Source: Duganella flavida (lineage in GTDB: Bacteria; Pseudomonadota; Gammaproteobacteria; Burkholderiales; Burkholderiaceae_D). Taken from it: a DNA stretch of 64,000 nucleotides. Under the pieces are notes generated by a model. It was not told the origin of the DNA and did not search any database. It saw nothing but the letters and a program-made list of their open reading frames with translations. Where the stretch lies: assembly GCF_009857445.1 (NCBI RefSeq), contig NZ_WWCN01000017.1:87520-151519 (forward strand), read 5' to 3'. Made by a program: the position numbers and the translations under genes. Positions 8,309 through 15,739 of this stretch are shown here, one piece after another; position 1 is the first letter of the stretch, and the number at the start of each line of letters is the position of its first letter.

Positions 8309-10270
8309 TCACACTTTCATCGGCAGGATCACCATCTGCAAACCCTCCAGATGCAAGCGGCGTTGCGCGGCCAATGCCGCCTGATTGTGTAGCAGGCGCG
8401 TGAACCAGTTGTCAGATGCGAAGATCAGTTTGCTGGTGAAGAAAATCGCATGTGGGAATTCGCTGCTGATTTCTTCGCACAGCCGTGTCACCTCCTCCAC
8501 CGCATCGGTGCCGAAGCCCAGGTACGATGAAGCCGCCATGCGGTGGCTGTGACAGAAGTCCACGAAGAACTCCAGCGTCTCCGCCGCCTCGGTGCGCATC
8601 TGCTCCAGCGCGCCTTCGCCGCCGTAGGCATGCGAATCCACCGTGCGCGCATTCACGAACAAGAAATTCTTGAAGTGATTCGGGAACATGCGCTGCACCC
8701 ACAGCAGCGCATGCAAACCGCCGCCGCGCGAGGTACCAACAATGAACACCGCCGTCTGCTCATCGGGATTCGGCTCCACCGGCTCCGTGTTCGAACCAAA
8801 CGGCTGGCTGGCGAACACCTCGTCCACCGAATGAATCGCTTCCTTGGTCTCGCGGTAGTGGCGGCGAACGTAGATGCAGAACGCCGCCATCACCGCAATG
8901 ATGGCCGCCGTCGCCCAGCCGCCATCAGCAAACTTCTCGATCAGCAGCACCACCAGAATGCTGGCGCAAATCACAAAGCCAATCGCCGACAACAGCCAGC
9001 GCCGCTTCCACTGCGTGCCCCTCTTGCGATTGCGCGACCAGTACAGCACCAGCCCGAACAGAGAAATCGCAAACGTCAGAAACACCGAAATCGAATACAG
9101 CACCACCAGCAAGGTGACGCTACCGCCAGTCCACCACAGAATGGCCAGCGCGGCGAAGCCCATCACCAGAATGCCGTTCTGCGTCACCAGCCGCGTCGAC
9201 AGATAGCGGAATTTGTGCGGCACCCAGGAATCGGCCGCCATGTTAGACAGCACCGATGGACCGCCAAGGAAGCCGGTATTCGCGGCCACAAACAGCAGGC
9301 CGGCCTCAAACGCCAGCACCACCACCAGCAGCATCTGGTTCACCACCTCGCCACCCAGGCCCATGCTGGCGATGATGGTCTTGAAGGTCGACGCATTCAA
9401 CGTCTCGCCCGGCACCGGCTGTGCATCCCACAGCAAATACAGCAAGATGATGCCGCCCGCCGTGAACGCCAGCGACAAAGCCATGTACAGCATCGTCACC
9501 TTACCGGTGCGCACGCGCGGCTCGGCCAACAGGTTGACGTTGTTGGACACTGCCTCCAGCCCGGTGTACGTACCGCCGCCCTGCGAATACGCCAGCAGCA
9601 GCATGCCCGCGACGCCGACCCAGCCGATATGGCTGGCCAGTTCGCTGGTCTCGGCCAGCGTGTTCGGCACCAGCTCCGGCAGATGGGAGGCGTGGGCGAA
9701 AATGCCATAAACGATTAATACCAAATGCGTGACCACAAAGCCGAGGAAGATCGGCAGCAGGATCTGGATCGCCTCCTTCAGGCCGCGCAGGTTCATCACA
9801 ATCAGCAGCCCGATGAAAAACACCTCGGCCCATAGCTTGTAGGGCTGGAAACCGAGCGGCAGGAACGAGGCCAGCGCATCGACGCCGGAGGCGATGGAAA
9901 TGGCAATCGTCAGCACATAATCGAGGATCAGCGCGCAGCCGGAGATCAGGCCGAGATACGGCCCCACCAGCTTGCTCGCCACGCGGTAGCCACCGCCACC
10001 GGTCGGGAACAACTCGATCACCTGGTTGTAGGCCAGCGCAATGATGAACACCGTGGCCGCCGTGGCAATCGCCATGTACAGGCCAAGATGGGTATGGCCG
10101 CCCAGTGCGCGGAAAGTTTCTTCAGGACCGTAGGCGGAGGACGACAGGCCGTCCGCACCGAGGCCGACCCAGGCCAGGAAAGCCACCAGCGCCATCGAAT
10201 GGCGCGTCTCGCTCTTCATCGGGTCGAGCGGTTTTCCAAGGATAATCTCGCGAATCTTATTATTTTTCAT
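8309..10270 (-). CDS. APC-superfamily permease, KimA/KUP-like
   Basis: 653 residues: about 12 membrane segments in residues 30-480, then a cytoplasmic domain of about 150 residues. The TM1 segment GLGADGLSSSAYGPEE and the later GGGGYRVASKLVGPYLG match the substrate-binding helices of APC-type carriers close to the potassium importer KimA and amino acid permeases. The tail (TAVFIVGTSRGGGLHALLW ... GLQMVILPMKV) looks like a universal-stress-protein-type alpha/beta domain. Potassium or amino acids are the likely cargo; I cannot decide between them. ATG 10270 is the natural start. Its promoter lies in the 150 bp it shares with the divergent tRNA-Leu gene. Confidence 0.75.
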   Translation of the reverse strand: MKNNKIREIILGKPLDPMKSETRHSMALVAFLAWVGLGADGLSSSAYGPEETFRALGGHTHLGLYMAIATAATVFIIALAYNQVIELFPTGGGGYRVASKLVGPYLGLISGCALILDYVLTIAISIASGVDALASFLPLGFQPYKLWAEVFFIGLLIVMNLRGLKEAIQILLPIFLGFVVTHLVLIVYGIFAHASHLPELVPNTLAETSELASHIGWVGVAGMLLLAYSQGGGTYTGLEAVSNNVNLLAEPRVRTGKVTMLYMALSLAFTAGGIILLYLLWDAQPVPGETLNASTFKTIIASMGLGGEVVNQMLLVVVLAFEAGLLFVAANTGFLGGPSVLSNMAADSWVPHKFRYLSTRLVTQNGILVMGFAALAILWWTGGSVTLLVVLYSISVFLTFAISLFGLVLYWSRNRKRGTQWKRRWLLSAIGFVICASILVVLLIEKFADGGWATAAIIAVMAAFCIYVRRHYRETKEAIHSVDEVFASQPFGSNTEPVEPNPDEQTAVFIVGTSRGGGLHALLWVQRMFPNHFKNFLFVNARTVDSHAYGGEGALEQMRTEAAETLEFFVDFCHSHRMAASSYLGFGTDAVEEVTRLCEEISSEFPHAIFFTSKLIFASDNWFTRLLHNQAALAAQRRLHLEGLQMVILPMKV

Positions 10271-10375
10271 GCGTCTCTAGGCCGGTGTGGGCCGGCAAAG
10301 TCTGGCGGTAAGCAAGATGATACCTGCTTCGCCCGGGCAGAAATACTTATGAAATTGTAAAAATTGGAGAGAGAC

Positions 10376-10404
10376 TTGCGGCGTGGTGCCAAATCGGTGA
10401 TAAT
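10376..10404 (+). promoter_or_regulatory. Sigma-70 promoter of tRNA-Leu
   Basis: -35 TTGCGG (10376-10381), 17-bp spacer, -10 GATAAT (10399-10404). Predicted start near 10411, about 17 bp before the mature tRNA 5' end. Good consensus match, and correctly placed for a stable RNA gene. Confidence 0.7.
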
Positions 10405-10427
10405 ACTGGTCGCATTGCAATACACCT

Positions 10428-10512
10428 GCCTCGGTGGTGGAATTGGTAGACGCAGCGGACTCAAAATCCGCCGCCGCAAGGCGTGCCGGTTCGATTCCGG
10501 CCCGGGGCACCA
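10428..10512 (+). tRNA. tRNA-Leu (anticodon CAA)
   Basis: 85-nt class II tRNA. Acceptor arms GCCTCGG and CCGGGGC pair with one G-T wobble; the D arm has GGAATTGGTAGAC; the anticodon stem GCGGA/TCCGC closes loop CTCAAAA, giving anticodon CAA (reads UUG); there is a long variable arm; T arm GCCGG-TTCGATT-CCGGC; CCA is encoded (10510-10512). The gene is complete and should be functional. Its last 21 bases plus the following G recur at 11778-11798, so it has served as an integration site. Its probable native terminator now lies at 11807-11837. Confidence 0.96.
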
Positions 10513-10513
10513 G
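10492..10513 (+). repeat. Left attachment-site copy inside tRNA-Leu
   Basis: 22-nt segment covering the T-arm end, acceptor arm and CCA of tRNA-Leu plus one G. It matches 11778-11798 except for a single G missing from the GGGG run of the distant copy. tRNA 3' ends are the classic target of tyrosine integrases. Confidence 0.75.
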
Positions 10514-10634
10514 GGTATTGCAAGGAATAAGGTATAGACGAGGATGCTCAATTATACCGATTCACATCAAGTCATTTGACCAAATTTGACCAGCTCTACG
10601 GGGCTCAAATTAGGTTTCACAACCAAAAACTATT

Positions 10635-11021
10635 TTGGTATATCGGGATATCTCTCGATGCTTGCTACTGGCCCTTGGCCTTGGTACATTGCATGCTATG
10701 TACAGCAACACATACGACCACCACCATATCCGCAAAGCGATCTCCGTCGCGACTACTTGCACTGCGATCTACCTCGCAGCTACGCTGTCTGCATTTCTGG
10801 TCTTAAGTTGGTTTATCTTGTTCGGTGCCAGCATCCTTAGCTTCGTATGCGTTGCGATTGTTTACGTTTTCGTCTTCCAACTTTGGAAGAAAGCGGTAGA
10901 TGAAGTGGGCGCGTTTCGCAGAATTAAATTAGACACGTCCCGTCCGCAGCCACTGCCAGCATCCTCTTTCATTAGCGCTGATCGACGCACCTTCGAACGC
11001 CCCCCTCGCAAAACTCCATAG
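10635..11021 (+). CDS. Hypothetical small membrane protein of the tRNA-Leu element
   Basis: Up to 128 residues if TTG 10635 is used, or 107 from ATG 10698 (MYSNTYDHHH). Two adjacent hydrophobic segments lie near residues 38-60 and 64-82 of the long form (AATLSAFLVLSWFILFGAS, SFVCVAIVYVFVFQLW). A basic, proline-rich cytoplasmic tail (RPQPLPASSF ... RPPRKTP) follows. No family recognised. Weak ribosome sites and the A/T-rich setting make it the least certain gene of the element. Confidence 0.45.
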   Translation: MVYRDISRCLLLALGLGTLHAMYSNTYDHHHIRKAISVATTCTAIYLAATLSAFLVLSWFILFGASILSFVCVAIVYVFVFQLWKKAVDEVGAFRRIKLDTSRPQPLPASSFISADRRTFERPPRKTP

Positions 11022-11062
11022 AACCGCCCAACCGCACCGCTAGGTGCATTGACAGTTTGAGA

Positions 11063-11083
11063 CTAGCCCGCAAACCAGGCTAG
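11063..11083 (+). promoter_or_regulatory. Inverted repeat before the HTH gene
   Basis: CTAGCC (11063-11068) and GGCTAG (11078-11083) separated by nine bases, ending 14 bp before the HTH/AT-hook gene start. The spacing suits a dimeric repressor, so autoregulation is possible. Only a short repeat, and no promoter was clearly seen beside it. Confidence 0.3.
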
Positions 11084-11097
11084 CTATGGAGAAGCCT

Positions 11098-11370
11098 ATG
11101 TCACAGCCAACCACGTTGGATCTCGTACTACAAATCTCGCAGGGTGCGTTACTCGTACCGCTTAAGAAAACCGCCGCCATCCTTGGCTTAGAAACACAGA
11201 CAGTTAGAAACCGCCTTTGTGAAAAGCGATTTCAACTTGACCCGGTTAAGATCGGGAGCCGCAACTTTTTCCGCGTCAGCGATATCGCACAACTGATTGA
11301 CGCCTCCGCGATGAAGGAATCAACACCGACGCGAGGACGCCCTCGAAAATCATCGAAGGTGGCCAAATGA
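11098..11370 (+). CDS. Small HTH DNA-binding protein with C-terminal AT-hook-like motif
   Basis: 90 residues from ATG 11098 (MSQPTTLDLVLQ), preceded by a good ribosome site GGAGAAG; ATG 11086 is in frame but poorly placed. The middle (LLVPLKKTAAILGLETQTVRNRL ... KIGSRNFFRVSDIAQLID) resembles MerR/excisionase-type winged helices that read a resistance or attachment site. The tail TRGRPRKSSK has the RGRP core of an AT-hook. Typical of accessory regulators on integrative elements. Its TGA overlaps a following ATG (ATGA, 11367-11370), which begins a 61-codon frame with no recognisable product. Confidence 0.65.
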   Translation: MSQPTTLDLVLQISQGALLVPLKKTAAILGLETQTVRNRLCEKRFQLDPVKIGSRNFFRVSDIAQLIDASAMKESTPTRGRPRKSSKVAK

Positions 11371-11455
11371 CCGCTGCGAACAGTAGGCAAAAAAAGACGA
11401 TGCGAATTATTCAAATCAGCGAACTTGCAAGCACAGCGGGTAGCTGTGGCGCTGA

Positions 11456-11638
11456 TTGCTGCGTCCTCTACTGTACAAAATCAGCAGCGTTATGGAACTC
11501 CTGGAGATATCACATGCGACCGTTTACCGGATGGTGGCGAACGGCGAACTAGAGTTAATTAAACTCAGCACTAGAGCAAGTCGGATCACATCAGCCAGCG
11601 TCGCGCGCGTTCTTGCAGATCGCACCAACAAACGCTAA
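11456..11638 (+). CDS. Excisionase/AlpA-like HTH protein
   Basis: 60 residues with TTG start 11456, or 48 from ATG 11492. The sequence YKISSVMELLEISHATVYRM followed by VANGELELIKLS and a C-terminal RITSASVARVLADR is a textbook HTH_17/excisionase fold: helix-turn-helix, then a wing that ends in an I-x-x-x-x-V strand. Excisionases bend attachment-site DNA and set the direction of integrase. It lies 140 bp before the right attachment copy, next to the 12-bp repeats, as expected for such a role. A stop codon directly precedes the TTG, so the frame does not extend upstream. Confidence 0.65.
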   Translation: MLRPLLYKISSVMELLEISHATVYRMVANGELELIKLSTRASRITSASVARVLADRTNKR

Positions 11639-11704
11639 ACTAAACTCCATGTTTGCGACAAAAATCCTCGGCGAAAGGAATCTTACCGGGGACACAAGGG
11701 AAGC

Positions 11705-11740
11705 TGACGGTATTTTTGACGGTACATTTGACGGTATCTA
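11705..11740 (+). repeat. Three 12-bp direct repeats beside the right attachment site
   Basis: TGACGGTA occurs at 11705, 11717 and 11729, exactly 12 bp apart, with the filler bases also similar (TTTT, CATT, TCTA). Regular direct repeats 40-70 bp from an attachment core are what arm-type integrase or excisionase sites look like. Alternative: the sequence end of a lost gene. Confidence 0.5.
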
Positions 11741-11777
11741 ATAGAGGGCCAATAACGACGGGCGTCGTTTCAAATAA

Positions 11778-11798
11778 CGATTCCGGCCCGGGCACCAG
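11778..11798 (+). repeat. Right attachment-site copy (duplicated tRNA-Leu 3' end)
   Basis: 21 nt identical to the tRNA-Leu 3' end apart from one missing G in the GGGG run (compare 10492-10513). Similarity stops at once on both sides, so this is not a second tRNA gene but a target-site copy. Confidence 0.75.
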
Positions 11799-11806
11799 AA
11801 CACCTG

Positions 11807-11837
11807 AAAAAAGCACAGAGATCCTCTGTGCTTTTTT
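11807..11837 (+). terminator. Intrinsic terminator, probably the original one of tRNA-Leu
   Basis: Arms AAAAAAGCACAGAG and CTCTGTGCTTTTTT, loop ATC, then a T-run. It starts nine bases after the duplicated tRNA end. Without the inserted element it would sit right behind the tRNA gene, which suggests that the insertion separated the tRNA from its terminator. Confidence 0.8.
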
Positions 11838-11927
11838 CATTTCTGCGCCGCGTTTTCCTGATTTCTCTCACAATAGGCTGTCTTACTCGGCCCACCATGA
11901 ACGCTTACTCATGCCCAAGGTGCGATC

Positions 11928-12224
11928 ATGTCCACTCCTTTCGACAGTCATCAACATGCCAAACGCCTGATGGAAGCCGGCGTGCAGCCTGCCCTGGCAG
12001 AAATTCAAGCAGAAACCAACGGTCAGCTATTTAACGAACTGGGCCAGCTATCCAACAAACTGCAAGAAGTTGAGGTCCGGGGCAACACAAAAATTGAGCA
12101 GGTCAAGCTTGAACTCGAAGTCAACATTGCGGAAACCCGGACCGAGCTGGTGCGATGGGTCGTCGGCATCGCCATATTGCAATCGTCATTGCTGACTGGC
12201 TTCATGCTGAGACTGATTCACTAG
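11928..12224 (+). CDS. DUF1640/CCDC90-like anchored coiled-coil protein
   Basis: 98 residues. The N-terminal FDSHQHAKRLMEAGVQPALA is the typical opening of the DUF1640 family; a coiled-coil region (about 30-75) and a C-terminal membrane helix (VVGIAILQSSLLTGFMLRLI) complete it. Bacterial members are of unknown function; eukaryotic relatives include the MCU regulator MCUR1. ATG 11928 follows an AGGTGCG ribosome site. It is convergent with the hydrolase gene and 6 bp from its end. Note the similar architecture of the 7798-8244 protein. Confidence 0.75.
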   Translation: MSTPFDSHQHAKRLMEAGVQPALAEIQAETNGQLFNELGQLSNKLQEVEVRGNTKIEQVKLELEVNIAETRTELVRWVVGIAILQSSLLTGFMLRLIH

Positions 12225-12230
12225 CGCTTA

Positions 12231-13136
12231 TTACTGAATGAAACCAAGCAGGGCCGGGATGGTTTGCTGTGGGGCTTCTTCCATCACCCAGTGGCCGGAA
12301 CCCTGGATGACTTTGCCGTCCACATTATCGGCCACCAGCTTGACCTGGTTGATCAGGAACTCGCCACCCGATTTTTCACCAGCCAGCACCAGCACCGGAA
12401 TGGTCAGCTTGGTTTTGCCCAGTTCAGCAAAGCGCTCGGCGTCTTGCGGGAAGGTCTTGAAGTATTCGAAGCCGGCGTGGATGCCGCCCGGTTGCGCATA
12501 CGCTTTTGCATACAGCTTGCGGTCCGCTTCCGGAATCGAGTGGTTGCGGTCAGCGGCGAAGTCGTTCCAAAAGTGTTCGAAGTAGGTGCGCTCGCGGCCT
12601 TTTACCAGCTGCTCCGGCGTGTTGCCGAAGAAGTGGAAGTGCCACAGGTCGCGCAGCAGGAACATGTCTTTCCAGTTGCCGATGCCAGGCAGGAAGGCGT
12701 CCATCAGCGCCAGCTTCTGCGTGTCTTGCGGATATTGCGCGGCGTAGGCGTACGCCACCATCAAGCCGATATCGTGACCGACCACGGTAGCCGGTTCATC
12801 GCTCACGGTTTTGACCAGTTCGTGAATGTCCTTGGCCATATTGGCTTTTTCGTAGCCATCCGCAGCCTTGGCCGATGCGCCGGCGCCGCGCAGGTCGGGC
12901 ACGATCACGGTATGGGTCTTGGCCAGCTCGGCCATGATGGGACGCCACATGTAGCCGGTTTGGGTGTAGCCGTGCAGCAGGACCACAGGCGTGCCTTTGC
13001 CGCCGACCTGGTAGTGAATCTGCGTGCCATTCACCTGCGCGACTTTATCGGTATAGCCGCTTGGTGCGGCTGCTTGGGCTAACGATGCGCCGGCCAGTGC
13101 CGTTGCGAACATGAAACCTTTAATTGCCTTGTTCAT
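12231..13136 (-). CDS. Exported alpha/beta hydrolase, epoxide-hydrolase/dehalogenase-like
   Basis: 301 residues with a Sec signal peptide (MNKAIKGFMFATALAGASLAQA). The fold shows the oxyanion loop LLHGYTQTGYMWR, the nucleophile elbow VVGHDIGLMVA with Asp rather than Ser as the nucleophile, a cap domain, and the C-terminal His in GSGHWVMEEAPQ. An Asp nucleophile points to soluble epoxide hydrolase or haloalkane dehalogenase chemistry in the periplasm. Natural substrate unknown. ATG 13136 follows a GAGGAG ribosome site. Monocistronic. Confidence 0.85.
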   Translation of the reverse strand: MNKAIKGFMFATALAGASLAQAAAPSGYTDKVAQVNGTQIHYQVGGKGTPVVLLHGYTQTGYMWRPIMAELAKTHTVIVPDLRGAGASAKAADGYEKANMAKDIHELVKTVSDEPATVVGHDIGLMVAYAYAAQYPQDTQKLALMDAFLPGIGNWKDMFLLRDLWHFHFFGNTPEQLVKGRERTYFEHFWNDFAADRNHSIPEADRKLYAKAYAQPGGIHAGFEYFKTFPQDAERFAELGKTKLTIPVLVLAGEKSGGEFLINQVKLVADNVDGKVIQGSGHWVMEEAPQQTIPALLGFIQ

Positions 13137-13340
13137 TTTGTGCTCCTCAGGTAAGGGTTGATGAACACAGTATGGTCTTCAGATTACCCATCCGGTAGTC
13201 GCTAATCAGCGCCTACAGTTTCAACCATTAGTATCAGTAACATTTGCTTACTTAGGAAACACTTTTTGCGTCACCGGCGGCCCTCCCCCGCTCGTTATAT
13301 GGGCAAGCGCCACTGATGGCGATATTCAGGAGAGAACAAA

Positions 13341-13784
13341 ATGGAACGCACCCGCATTCATCCCATGATGGCAGTTGCCGCCGCTTCGGTAACCTTGGTA
13401 AGCCTGGTTGGCGCAGCGTCGATTGCTGGCTTGCTGCCGGATTCGAAAGCCACCACCGCCCCTGCCGCGATGCCAACACCGCTGGTCGCCAGCGCAGCGC
13501 CGGTCAATGCCCCAGTGCTAGCGCCTGAACCACGCCGCGTGGTCGAGCATCGCACTGTGGTGCATCACACCGCCGCGCCGCAGCCGCAGGTCGTGCAGAC
13601 GCAAGCTCCTGCTCCAGCGCCTGCTCCGCAAAACAGCGTAGTCGGCATCGGCCTTGGTGCAGTGGTGGGTGGTTTGCTGGGCAACCAGGTGGGTAGCGGT
13701 AATGGCCGCAAGCTGGCGACGATTGCCGGTGCGGTCGGCGGCGGTTACGTCGGCAACGAGATCGCCAAGCGCAACCAGCAATAA
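13341..13784 (+). CDS. Glycine-zipper 2TM envelope protein
   Basis: 147 residues: a short N-terminal membrane helix (MMAVAAASVTLVSLVGAASIAGLL), a proline/alanine-rich spacer with VVEHRTVVHHTAAPQPQVVQ, then a Rick_17kDa-type glycine zipper (VVGIGLGAVVGGLLGNQVGSGNG ... GAVGGGYVGNEIAKRNQQ) in the last 50 residues. Family members are outer-membrane or periplasmic structural proteins. ATG 13341 has AGGAG upstream. Convergent with the TorF-type gene, 3 bp apart. Confidence 0.85.
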   Translation: MERTRIHPMMAVAAASVTLVSLVGAASIAGLLPDSKATTAPAAMPTPLVASAAPVNAPVLAPEPRRVVEHRTVVHHTAAPQPQVVQTQAPAPAPAPQNSVVGIGLGAVVGGLLGNQVGSGNGRKLATIAGAVGGGYVGNEIAKRNQQ

Positions 13785-13787
13785 GCC

Positions 13788-14510
13788 TTAAAAAGCACGG
13801 GCGACGTTGAGCACTACTTGATGGCGCATCACGCCAGCGCCGCCCGTGACATTGCCGTAGATATCCGTACTGGTTCCACCGCGCAGCCGCACCAGATCGA
13901 GCGACACCTGCGCCCGCCATTCCCGATGCGAACTGGCCAGTCCGATGCGTGCCTCAGCGCGGTTGGAGCGCGCATTATCGAGCGAGTAGTAATAGCCGCC
14001 ATGCCAGAACGCCTGCAGGCGCGAAGCCAGCGCCCAGCCGCCATTCAGCTCGCCGTACAGCGAGCGTTCGCCCATGCCTAAGTAGTCCGGTGAATAATGC
14101 AAGCGCGCGCTGATGCTGTCGCCAGCCAGGCCGATAAACGCTTCGTGAAAATTCCAGTTGGGCCTGCGCGGAAAATCATAGGCCGTCACACCGGCCTCCC
14201 ACGCCAGTCCGGAAGGCAGGCGCTGCGCATAGCCCGCGTAGCCGGTCCACTGCGCGCTACGATGCGTCTCCACCGCCAGCTGCCCCGTCACCACTTGCCC
14301 ACCTGCGAACCAGCCGGCCGCGTCGTCATAGTTGAGGGCCAGCCGCGCGGCCGGCTTGTCGCTGCTGAGCGAGATGCCGCGATACAGATAGTTGGACAGG
14401 ACGCCCGCGCTGCCGCTCAACTGCGCATGCGCATCAAGCGCCAGCAGCCAGGGCAAGATGCTCAGGGCGAGCGTGCGTATCGGCTGCTGGAACTGGGTTG
14501 GCACGCGCAT
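13788..14510 (-). CDS. TorF-family putative outer-membrane porin
   Basis: 240 residues from ATG 14510 (AGGA eight bases upstream); ATG 14516 is a close alternative. A signal peptide (TLALSILPWLLALDAHA) precedes a beta-barrel with the family signature GSAGVLSNYLYRGISLSSDKPA, many alternating aromatic strands and a C-terminal aromatic residue (NVARAF). TorF-like proteins are thought to be small porins of unknown cargo. It is the last gene of the sigma/anti-sigma/S8 operon and its 5' end lies inside the S8 gene (14462-14510), so translation is probably coupled. Confidence 0.82.
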   Translation of the reverse strand: MRVPTQFQQPIRTLALSILPWLLALDAHAQLSGSAGVLSNYLYRGISLSSDKPAARLALNYDDAAGWFAGGQVVTGQLAVETHRSAQWTGYAGYAQRLPSGLAWEAGVTAYDFPRRPNWNFHEAFIGLAGDSISARLHYSPDYLGMGERSLYGELNGGWALASRLQAFWHGGYYYSLDNARSNRAEARIGLASSHREWRAQVSLDLVRLRGGTSTDIYGNVTGGAGVMRHQVVLNVARAF

Positions 14511-15739
14511 GAACATTTTCCTGTAGTGCGGATGATGGTGGCACAAAGATCGATGCCGGTCAAAGCTGCGCTGCCTTCGCTCAGCACAATGCCGTCGCGT
14601 AGCTGGGCTGCGGGGAGTTGCGGCTTGAGTTCTTCGATCAGCGCCAGCATGCCGGAGACATGGGCCGCAGCATACGACGATCCAGCCACCATGCCCCAGC
14701 GCCCACCCGGCAGCGTGGTGGGGATATCGCGGCCCGGCGCCAGCAAGGCGCGCACACCGATGCGCGGCAGCGTGCCGTCCGCAGCCACTGCAAACACACC
14801 CGGCGTATTGGCCGGGAAGCCGCCATCCGGCCGCGCCGGATCAACCGCGCCAACCACACGGATGCCGCGCGCCTGCGCCGCTTCCACCAGTTGCTGCAAC
14901 AGCCGGTCCTGCGGTCCGGACAAACTGAGGTTGATCACCTGCGCGCCGTTCAGCAAGGCGAAGTTAATGGCCTTGGCCAGCGTGAAACTGTTGCAGCGCG
15001 TGGCGCTGCCGCTTTGCCAGCAGGCGCGCAAGGCCATCAGCCGCGCATCCGGCGCTATACCTTCGATGCCGACACCATTGCCAGCGCGCGCGGCGATGAC
15101 GCCTGCCACTGCGGTGCCGTGCAACTCGGCCACGTACTTCTGGCCGTCGACAAAGTTCTCTTCCACCGACACCTGCCCGGCCAGATCGGGATGGCTGCTT
15201 TCAACGCCGCTATCAACCACCGCCACCGTGACCTTGCGGCCGGTAGCGGCCTTGCGTACCTCCGCCAGTTGCCAGGGACCTGCGGCAGGCTGCATGCGGT
15301 ACAGCGGATCGCTGCCTGCTTGTGCCGCGAAGTCCTGGATCAGCTGCGCCCATTCGATGCGGCGATCGCGCGCCATCGCCGCCAGCAACGGTGCGGCTTC
15401 CTGGCCGGCGGGCAGGCGCATACGGTAGCAATCGACGCTGAGCGCCGGCATGGCCCAGTCTTCCATCAGTTCCAGCTGGTAGTCTTGCGCCACTGCTGCG
15501 GCCATGCGCTGGCGTGCAGCACGGCCGGCGTCTTCGCGGTAGTTGGCGCCGCCGTAGTTATCGGCGCGGAAGTGCGGTGCGGGCAGGTGGAACATGACCA
15601 GGATTTCGGCGTTCTCCACCACCTTTGGCGCCTCGACTGCTGCAGGCGACCATGCGCCGCTTTGCGGCAAGTCCTGTCCCGATTGCGCCGCGGCGACGCC
15701 AGTGTACAGCCACAGGACTAACGCCAGCAATCGCATCAT
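14462..15739 (-). CDS. Secreted S8 (subtilisin-like) serine peptidase
   Basis: 425 residues: signal peptide (MMRLLALVLWLYTGVAAA), a pro-region (about 40-140), then a subtilase domain. The triad is Asp176 (VAVVDSGVESSHPDL), His207 (HGTAVAGVIAA) and Ser355 (GSSYAAAHVSG). Unusually, the oxyanion segment reads VVGAVDPARPDGG where most family members have AAGN, so Asp300 may replace the usual Asn. The start ATG 15739 overlaps the anti-sigma stop by four bases (ATGA). Because it is encoded with a membrane anti-sigma factor, a role in cleaving or sensing for that switch is plausible. Confidence 0.9.
   Translation of the reverse strand: MMRLLALVLWLYTGVAAAQSGQDLPQSGAWSPAAVEAPKVVENAEILVMFHLPAPHFRADNYGGANYREDAGRAARQRMAAAVAQDYQLELMEDWAMPALSVDCYRMRLPAGQEAAPLLAAMARDRRIEWAQLIQDFAAQAGSDPLYRMQPAAGPWQLAEVRKAATGRKVTVAVVDSGVESSHPDLAGQVSVEENFVDGQKYVAELHGTAVAGVIAARAGNGVGIEGIAPDARLMALRACWQSGSATRCNSFTLAKAINFALLNGAQVINLSLSGPQDRLLQQLVEAAQARGIRVVGAVDPARPDGGFPANTPGVFAVAADGTLPRIGVRALLAPGRDIPTTLPGGRWGMVAGSSYAAAHVSGMLALIEELKPQLPAAQLRDGIVLSEGSAALTGIDLCATIIRTTGKCSCACQPSSSSRYARSP

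Larger units (their letters stand above)
10492..11798 (+). mobile_element. Small tRNA-Leu-integrated element, integrase missing
   Basis: About 1.3 kb bounded by a direct repeat of the tRNA-Leu 3' end (10492-10513 and 11778-11798). Inside are a membrane ORF, a HTH/AT-hook protein and an excisionase-like HTH ORF, then three 12-bp direct repeats close to the right end. The base composition is visibly more A/T-rich than the flanks. No tyrosine recombinase ORF is present, so this is either the remnant of a larger island or a satellite moved by an integrase supplied from elsewhere. Confidence 0.72.

Noticed and set aside
10277..10551. Open frames on the minus strand covering tRNA-Leu
   Set aside because: They run through a complete tRNA gene and its promoter; a common spurious call of the PRAGIEPA type.
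11367..11552. Separate small gene starting at the ATGA overlap after the HTH gene
   Set aside because: Composition (Cys/Trp-rich, no fold) looks non-coding; the overlapping frame from 11456 has a clear excisionase fold.
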